Source of the DNA: Armatimonadota bacterium
Lineage (GTDB): Bacteria > Armatimonadota > DTGP01 > JAHWJO01
NCBI GenBank assembly: GCA_019348365.1
Contig: JAHWJO010000101.1
Span: 1-11,290 of the forward strand
Length of the DNA: 11,290 nucleotides
Reading direction: 5' to 3'
Within the stretch, counting starts at the first letter, position 1; each line of letters begins with the position of its first letter. Below the pieces are notes generated by a model, which saw only the letters and a program-made list of their open reading frames with translations, did not search any database and was not told where the DNA came from. Position numbers and translations under genes: made by a program. Positions 6,046-11,290 of this stretch are shown here, piece by piece.

Positions 6046-6747
6046 ATGCCTTCTCTATCTCTCACTCACGTCCTCAATACGCCGCGCGAGGGGTTCTCCG
6101 AGCCCCCGCCCGCCCTCGTCCTTCTCCACGGGCTGGGCAGCAACGAGCATGACCTGCTGGGCCTGGCGCCGTTTCTCGACCCACGGTTGTTCATCCTCAG
6201 TCTGCGCGCGCCGTTCGCCTTCGATGAGGCTTATGCAGGGGCATACGCCTGGTTCGGGATGGAGGTCTCCCCGATGGGCTGGGCTTACAACCCTATTGAG
6301 GCGGAGGAGAGCCGCCGGATTCTGGTGAGCTTCCTTGATGAGGCGACGGCGGCCTACGACCTGGACCCTCCCCGCATTTACCTGATGGGCTTCAGCCAGG
6401 GGGCGGCGATGGCCCTCGCGGTGGCGCTCACCGCGCCGAAACGGCTCTCCGGCGTGGTGGCGATGAGCGGCAGCCTCCTCCCGGAGACGCTGGAGAATCC
6501 GGCGGCCCCGGAAGATCTGGACGGCCTGCCGATCCTGATGACCCACGGCACGCACGACGAGGTCGTCCCCGTCGCGCTGGGGCGGATGAGCCGGGATCGG
6601 CTGCAAAGCTACCCCGTCCGGCTCGACTTCCGGGAGTATCCGATGGTCCACGAGGTCTCGGAAGCGAGCCTCCGGGATGTCAGCGGCTGGCTCGCCGAAC
6701 GCCTGGAGGACTCGGGGGTAACCGACCGTAACGGGAGACCGCGATGA
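6046..6747 (+). CDS. Phospholipase/carboxylesterase family alpha/beta hydrolase
   Basis: The 233-residue protein is an Abhydrolase_2-type serine hydrolase. It has the oxyanion strand LVLLHGLGSNEHDL (24-37), the nucleophile elbow MGFSQGAAM with Ser117, Asp171 in THGTHDEVVP and His202 in PMVHEVS, a complete catalytic triad in canonical order. Family members hydrolyse carboxylic or thio-esters of small molecules or acylated proteins; the substrate is not evident. There is no signal peptide. The ribosome site before the ATG is weak (only AGG about 8 bases upstream). Its stop overlaps the start of the acetyltransferase gene by ATGA, implying translational coupling, so the two may act on related compounds. 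Confidence 0.9.
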   Translation: MPSLSLTHVLNTPREGFSEPPPALVLLHGLGSNEHDLLGLAPFLDPRLFILSLRAPFAFDEAYAGAYAWFGMEVSPMGWAYNPIEAEESRRILVSFLDEATAAYDLDPPRIYLMGFSQGAAMALAVALTAPKRLSGVVAMSGSLLPETLENPAAPEDLDGLPILMTHGTHDEVVPVALGRMSRDRLQSYPVRLDFREYPMVHEVSEASLRDVSGWLAERLEDSGVTDRNGRPR

Positions 6748-7994
6748 CTTCTCCCCTGAACGAACCCGACCTCGTGCTCCGCCCCTACGATCCCGAACGT
6801 GATCGGGAGGCGGTCCGCCGCATCTGGCGCGAAGTGGGCTGGCTGGACAAGGAGGATCCTCCGGCAGATGAATACATCGAGTGTGGCCGCGCGCTCGTCG
6901 CCGAGCTGAACGGCGAGGCGGAATGCCTGGTGCTGTCCGCCCCCGGTACGGTCCGCTACCTGAACGACGATCTGCCGTTCGCCGCCGTGACGGGCGTCAC
7001 CACGAGCCGGATCGCGCGGAAACTGGGACTCGCCCGCCGCCTCACCGCCCGGCTCCTGGCAATGGACGCGGCGGAGGGGGCGCAGGTGGCGGGGCTGGGA
7101 ATGTTCGAGCAGGGGTTCTACAACCGGCTGGGGTTCGGCACCGGCGGCTACGAGATCTTCGTAAAATTCGACCCGGCGCGGCTCAACGTCCGGCGGGGAT
7201 TTCGGGTCCCCCGGCGGCTGACCGTCGAGGACGCGGAGGCGATGCACGTGGCGCGGCTGTCCCGGCGGATCGGGCATGGCGGATGCAACCTGACCCCCAC
7301 CGCCCTCACCCGCGCCGAGATGCGGGAGGAGAAGACCTTCGGGCTGGGCTATTTCGACGGGCCGGGCGGCGCGCTCTCCCACGCCTTCTGGGCGGAGCCG
7401 AAGGAGGTCGAGTCCGGCCCCTACGAGATCCTGTGGCTGACGTACCGCACCTATGATGAGTTCCTGGAGCTGATGGCGCTCTTGAAGAGCCTCGGCGATC
7501 AGGTGCGGTTGATAACTATGCGGGAGCCGCCGGGCATCCAGATGCAGGACCTTCTTGATCAGCCGTTCAAGCTTCAGCAGGTCACCCGCCGGTCACCGTT
7601 CGAGTGCGCGGCCCACGCGGAGGCGTACTGGCAGATGCGGATTCTGGATCTTCCAGGCTGCATAGCCCGCACCCCTCTTCCCGGCGCGGACCTCCGATTC
7701 AATCTGCGTCTACACGACCCCATTGAAACCTCTCTGGAGGAGTGGAAAGGCTGGCGCGGGGTGGCGGGGGAATACACTGTGTCGCTCGGCGCAGAATCGA
7801 GCGCGGAACGTGGTATGGACAACTCGCTGCCGACTTTGGAGGCATCGGTGGGGGCGTTCACCCGCATGTGGATCGGGGCGCGGCCCGCCACCGGGCTCTT
7901 CGTGACGGACGATCTCTCCGGCCCGGACGACCTTCTGTCATCGCTGGACGACGCCTTCCGGCTGCCCGACCCAAAACCCGACTGGGACTATTGA
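6744..7994 (+). CDS. Eis-like GNAT acetyltransferase with SCP2-like C-terminal domain
   Basis: The 416-residue protein has the length and order of Eis-family enzymes (about 400). An N-terminal GNAT domain (about 10-145) contains the acetyl-CoA loop TTSRIARKLGLARRLTARLL and GMFEQGFYNRLGFG. A second GNAT-like part (about 150-290) follows, then an SCP2-like domain (about 300-410, with IARTPLPGADLRFNLRLHDP). Tyr126 in GFYNRLGFG sits where mycobacterial Eis has its general acid Tyr126, and the chain ends in an aromatic residue (Tyr416), matching Eis, where the terminal carboxylate is catalytic. Eis proteins acetylate amines, including aminoglycosides, but most homologues have unknown substrates. 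ATGA overlap with the upstream esterase plus GGGAG at 6733-6737 support this start. No terminator is seen before the convergent gene 39 bases away. Confidence 0.85.
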   Translation: MTSPLNEPDLVLRPYDPERDREAVRRIWREVGWLDKEDPPADEYIECGRALVAELNGEAECLVLSAPGTVRYLNDDLPFAAVTGVTTSRIARKLGLARRLTARLLAMDAAEGAQVAGLGMFEQGFYNRLGFGTGGYEIFVKFDPARLNVRRGFRVPRRLTVEDAEAMHVARLSRRIGHGGCNLTPTALTRAEMREEKTFGLGYFDGPGGALSHAFWAEPKEVESGPYEILWLTYRTYDEFLELMALLKSLGDQVRLITMREPPGIQMQDLLDQPFKLQQVTRRSPFECAAHAEAYWQMRILDLPGCIARTPLPGADLRFNLRLHDPIETSLEEWKGWRGVAGEYTVSLGAESSAERGMDNSLPTLEASVGAFTRMWIGARPATGLFVTDDLSGPDDLLSSLDDAFRLPDPKPDWDY

Positions 7995-7999
7995 AATTG

Positions 8000-8024
8000 C
8001 GATTTGCGTGCGCCGATTTGCGTG
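8000..8024. repeat. 11-bp direct repeat between convergent genes
   Basis: CGATTTGCGTG occurs at 8000-8010 and 8014-8024, period 14, filling most of the 39-base gap between two converging genes. No stem with a T-tract is present, so no terminator can be called here. Confidence 0.5.
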
Positions 8025-8033
8025 TGATGCACC

Positions 8034-11000
8034 CTACCACTTCACTTCGAGGAGGAGGAGGAAATCGGGGTCGCCCGCGGCGTTCTTCGGAGGGGGCATG
8101 TATTCGCGGGTTCCTTGATTGCTGAACGGAGATCCTTCGACGGTTTTATAGCTCCCGTTCGTCGGGTCGAACCACCGGGCGGTGACGGGGCCGCTCATCC
8201 GGCTCAGGTCGAAGGTGATCGTCCGGGGAGTGGGGAGGTACGTCACGGCGAGTCTGCCGTCTTCCGACCGCGCTGTGACGGCGTAGTTGTTCGTCGCGAA
8301 CTCCCCCCGGCCTCCGACGGCCAGCTCGTTCTTCTCGTCCGGGACGAGCGTGTGCCACAGGCGAGACGCGAAGAGATCATAGAAGTGCCGGAGGCTCTTC
8401 GCGCCGGGAAGCTGCATCTTCTCCCGCCAGTCGTTCGGGATATTCCAGTTGGGCGAGCCGTAGGCATGCCCCATCCCGCCGCTCAACATCGACCAATAAG
8501 CCTGCTTCCGCGCCTGGTGCGCCGATCCCCAGTCGCCGTGCTCTCCCTCATACGTCGATTCACCGAGGAAGAAGGGCCGGACCGGCTTCTTCCGGTACTC
8601 CTGATGGTTGACCTCATACACGTCCGGCTGGTTCTTGTTCCAGGCCTTGTTGAAGCCCCGGAAATAAGTGTAGGTCATCGTCACATCGATCCATTTCTCG
8701 TCCGGGGGCCAAACGTCCGTGGAGGAGTGGCTGGAGGCGGCATGATAGGTGATGAGATGATGGGGGGCTTTCTCCTTGATCCCCAGCGCCATCTGGCGGA
8801 TCGCCTCCCGGTCTTCGTGGGGATCGTTGTCGCCGCCCATGATCCACATGATGTTATTGAAATTTTTGTATCGCTCCCCGAGGAATCGCCCGAACTCCCG
8901 GCTCTTCTCCGGGCCGTTCGCTTGCAGGGGTTTTCCGCGCCCGCCCCAGCCCTCGCCGCAGCAGCCCACCCACGCCGGGGCGAGAGCCATGAACAGCCCC
9001 AGCTTCTCGGCTTCTCGGAGAACCGCATCCACATGGCGGAAATAGGCCTCGTTGGGACGGGAGAAATCCCCCTCCGCGAGGAACGGGGCCTGCCTCTCCC
9101 GATTCTTCTCGCCCATGAATCCCGTCAGGATGACCTGTACCGTGGTGAACCCCTTCGCCTTCCGGTCCTTCAGGTATTCGACGGCCTCCTCCCGCGTGAG
9201 CTTGAGGAAGAGCTTCCAGGCGGTGTCAGCGTGGTAAAGGAACGGGCGGTTCTCCCGGTCCGCCAGGTACCGCCCGCTCGCGCTCGGCTTCAGCGGGAAT
9301 CTCGTTCCGGCCTTCGGCGCGGCGTTCGAGGGGGTCTCCATGCTCGCGGCTCCACTCCTTTTCGATGACGTTCCAGCTGCTTGCCGCCCTCTGGACTTCG
9401 CGTTCGGATTCCAGCGGTACATCAGGATCTTGGCCTTCCAGTCCTCCTCCAGGAAGACGAGGTATTCGCCGTTGGGGCGCAGCCGCGCGCTCAGGCACTC
9501 CCGGATGTCCTGCAGGCCGATCTCCCCGATCTCCGGCGTCGGCTCCATCGCCCCCACCCGGCTCCCGTCGCTCGCGCGGAAGACCTCGATGTGCCCGGTG
9601 CTGAACCCCAGATCCTTACTCGCCCCGGTGTAGGGGACGAACAGGTACTCCCCGGCGGCATCAAACCCCATCGGCTCGCAGGAGGAGTGCCCCGACGACC
9701 CCTTCTCGTACGGCGCGACGATCTGCCAGGTCGGCTTCGGTTCTTTGGACCTCAGAAAGCCGTCGTAACGGGCGATGACCGGCCCCATCGGCTTCCAGTG
9801 CTGGTTCGCGTGCTCGGTGGTGGTCCCGCCCAGGTACAGCACGTCCGCTTTCGGATCGTAGCGGATGCGCTTCACCTGCCTGAAGGAGGAGGGGTGGGGG
9901 AAGGATTTCATCCCCGCGTAATCCCATGTGGGGTTCCCCTTCGCATTCAGCCCTTTGAGGGGGAACATCCGGATGCCTTCCGTCTCCGTCGCCTGCCAGA
10001 CGTTGCCGTTCGTGTCCACCCACCAGCCCTGGAGGCCGGGAGCATCCTTCCCGCCGTTCGAGGCGTATTCCCCCGGATCGAACGCGCCGTTGCCGTTCGC
10101 GTCCCGCCAGATCCATTCGCCCTTCTCCGGCTGGTTCGGGGGCCACCCCTTGATGTTCAGGCGTTTCTTGGCGAACAGCCCGGCGGGGACCGCGATCTCC
10201 CCCTCCTTCTGCGAGTCGAATCGGTACACCTGGAGGTGCTCCGCGTTCATGTCGGTCACGAAGAGGAACGGCTTCCCCTCGATGCGCCGTACCCACGCTC
10301 CCGCGCTCCAGATGTGAAGGCGGGGGTCCTGCGGGTGCTTGAACCGGTGGATGGTGTAGCCCTTGTAGGTCCACTCCTGCCCGACGGGGCGGGAGTAGTC
10401 CATCCGGAACCGCTCCTCCTTGGTGTACACGTCCGACTCGGAGGCGGGGTCGATCTCGCCCATGTCCACGAACTCCAGGCCGAGCAGCCGCCAGTTCAGC
10501 TTCCCCGCCGGGGTGTAGCTCTCCAGCACGGTCCCGCCGCCGCCGCTGCTCCCGTCGCTCGCGACGTAGAGGTTGCCCTTCCGGTCCGCCCCGACTCCCA
10601 TGGGGGCGTTGAACTTCAGGTCGCCGAACTCGCCGGGCCGTCCGGCGTAGATCCCGCCCTTCTTCCCGAACGTCCCGACGAGCTTCGTGCCGGCCAGAGG
10701 GTCGGAGTAGATCAAAATCTGCTGGTTGGGGCCGTTGTCCGCGACGAGGAGCCGCCCCTGCGGGTCGAAGGCGAGGGCGGTCGGCTCCGTGCCTTTCGGG
10801 AGGGAGAGGCGCCGCTCGCCCACTCTCCCCTGTGGCGCAAGCCCGAGGATCTGCGGGGGGGTCTTTTCGTCCCCCTTTTGGATGACCCAGAGAGTCCCCT
10901 TCCGGTCCATCGCCATTCGATTGGCGCGGGGGATACCCCAGCCGCCGGTCTCCTCCATCGTCTCCGCATTGTAGATCCGGATGCGGGCGGTATGGGGGTC

Positions 11001-11290
11001 GCTGACGTAGAGCCGGTCGTTCGTCGCCCAGAGTCCCTGGATCGGCGCGTTCGTCGATCCGTCCACTTCGTTCACGAGGAGGAATGCGGATTTCAGGGTG
11101 GCTGTGGCGCTCCCCGCGCCGCGTCCCTCCGCCGCGCCCCCGCCCTTGCCGCCGGGGAAAGGGGCGCCCTTTGTGATGTCCGACCGCAGCCGGCGCGACA
11201 CACCGAACCACTCCCTGCCTTTCGGGGGCCAGGTGTCGGGGTTCCGCAGCCCGCCGCGCCGGCCCGGGCTCGACCGTGCGATCCGCCGCT
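8034..11290 (-). CDS. Beta-propeller (NHL-like) protein joined to a GH140-like hydrolase domain; 5' end beyond right edge
   Basis: One minus-strand frame runs unbroken from the right edge to TAG at 8034. A GTG at 11201 could start a 1,055-residue product, but the frame stays open upstream and reads protein-like, so the gene probably begins outside. Numbered from that GTG, residues about 40-600 form a propeller of repeated blades: GLWATNDRLYVSD, ALAFDPQGRLLVADN, GVGADRKGNLYVASD, FLFVTDMNAEHLQVYRF. An EF-hand-type calcium loop, DANGNGAFDPGE, lies at 367-378. A Ser/Ala/Lys-rich linker (about 600-633) leads to a GH140/DUF4038-like barrel (about 634-955) with candidate acids Asp791 in IMGGDND and Glu881 in LGESTYEGE, then a C-terminal beta domain. 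The GH140 part parallels the 4527-5840 gene throughout. Secretion is plausible but its signal is not in view. The propeller may bind carbohydrate or protein; its role is inferred. Confidence 0.83.
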   Translation of the reverse strand, partial: RRIARSSPGRRGGLRNPDTWPPKGREWFGVSRRLRSDITKGAPFPGGKGGGAAEGRGAGSATATLKSAFLLVNEVDGSTNAPIQGLWATNDRLYVSDPHTARIRIYNAETMEETGGWGIPRANRMAMDRKGTLWVIQKGDEKTPPQILGLAPQGRVGERRLSLPKGTEPTALAFDPQGRLLVADNGPNQQILIYSDPLAGTKLVGTFGKKGGIYAGRPGEFGDLKFNAPMGVGADRKGNLYVASDGSSGGGGTVLESYTPAGKLNWRLLGLEFVDMGEIDPASESDVYTKEERFRMDYSRPVGQEWTYKGYTIHRFKHPQDPRLHIWSAGAWVRRIEGKPFLFVTDMNAEHLQVYRFDSQKEGEIAVPAGLFAKKRLNIKGWPPNQPEKGEWIWRDANGNGAFDPGEYASNGGKDAPGLQGWWVDTNGNVWQATETEGIRMFPLKGLNAKGNPTWDYAGMKSFPHPSSFRQVKRIRYDPKADVLYLGGTTTEHANQHWKPMGPVIARYDGFLRSKEPKPTWQIVAPYEKGSSGHSSCEPMGFDAAGEYLFVPYTGASKDLGFSTGHIEVFRASDGSRVGAMEPTPEIGEIGLQDIRECLSARLRPNGEYLVFLEEDWKAKILMYRWNPNAKSRGRQAAGTSSKRSGAASMETPSNAAPKAGTRFPLKPSASGRYLADRENRPFLYHADTAWKLFLKLTREEAVEYLKDRKAKGFTTVQVILTGFMGEKNRERQAPFLAEGDFSRPNEAYFRHVDAVLREAEKLGLFMALAPAWVGCCGEGWGGRGKPLQANGPEKSREFGRFLGERYKNFNNIMWIMGGDNDPHEDREAIRQMALGIKEKAPHHLITYHAASSHSSTDVWPPDEKWIDVTMTYTYFRGFNKAWNKNQPDVYEVNHQEYRKKPVRPFFLGESTYEGEHGDWGSAHQARKQAYWSMLSGGMGHAYGSPNWNIPNDWREKMQLPGAKSLRHFYDLFASRLWHTLVPDEKNELAVGGRGEFATNNYAVTARSEDGRLAVTYLPTPRTITFDLSRMSGPVTARWFDPTNGSYKTVEGSPFSNQGTREYMPPPKNAAGDPDFLLLLEVKW
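9339..9362 (-). promoter_or_regulatory. Possible internal ribosome site and ATG ahead of the GH140-like domain
   Basis: Within the joined gene, AAAAGGAG (9362-9355) and a second GGAG (9353-9350, 8 bases before) precede an in-frame ATG at 9341. Starting there would give a 435-residue GH140-like protein, almost the length of the stand-alone homologue (437). It may be a live internal start or the relic of a former gene boundary. Confidence 0.4.

Noticed and set aside
8115..9368. 417-codon plus-strand open frame
   Set aside because: It is fully antisense to the conserved GH140-like domain, has no recognisable motif, and is typical antisense openness in high-GC DNA.
11199..11201. GTG as the true start of the large minus-strand gene
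   Set aside because: The frame stays open to the window edge with protein-like sequence (for example PDTWPPKGREWFGV), there is no clear ribosome site, and no signal peptide follows.
9661..11211. 516-codon minus-strand open frame
   Set aside because: It is rich in Arg, Gly and Pro with no fold signals and lies in the wrong frame over the propeller, whose blades read clearly in the accepted frame.

Overview
This 11.3 kb window is GC-rich bacterial chromosome. It carries one intact run of ordinary genes plus two edge-truncated ones. The gene content is an ECF sigma factor, a BlaI-type repressor, an Eis-like acetyltransferase, and two glycoside hydrolases of the apiosidase-like DUF4038/GH140 type, one joined to a beta-propeller. 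Together with a dispersed repeat of the 'CATTCTGAGCGTAGC' kind, this suits a free-living environmental heterotroph. Armatimonadota, Planctomycetota or Verrucomicrobiota are my guesses, held with low confidence because no rRNA or other marker gene is present.

Layout. (1) 1-642, minus: ECF sigma factor running off the left edge, with a plausible self-type promoter upstream. (2) 643-1162: a 520 bp gap holding a 132 bp MITE-like palindromic element (838-969) and the promoter/operator of the next gene. (3) 1163-1618, plus: orphan BlaI/MecI-type repressor. (4) 1807-2247, plus: small SRPBCC/Coq10-like protein, closed by a strong terminator (2286-2316). (5) 2387-3547, plus: mannitol-1-phosphate 5-dehydrogenase family enzyme, then at 3663-4475 a TIM-barrel sugar isomerase/epimerase preceded by a palindrome and a 10-bp tandem repeat. 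(6) A 13-bp perfect hairpin (4485-4515) ends both this strand and the converging gene. (7) 4527-5840, minus: GH140-like hydrolase without a signal peptide. (8) 6046-6747 and 6744-7994, plus: carboxylesterase and Eis-like acetyltransferase, translationally coupled by an ATGA overlap. (9) 8034-11290, minus: a large protein open at the right edge, with a beta-propeller joined in frame to a second GH140-like domain.

How they fit together. The two GH140-like enzymes, the polyol-phosphate dehydrogenase and the sugar isomerase suggest a carbohydrate-use neighbourhood, possibly for plant cell-wall side-chain sugars. They lie on opposite strands with terminators between them, so they are not one operon. 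The regulators at the left (sigma factor, BlaI) appear to control themselves and genes elsewhere. I saw no clear new defence or mobile system. The most unusual objects are the propeller-GH140 joined gene with a possible relict internal start, and the MITE-like element.
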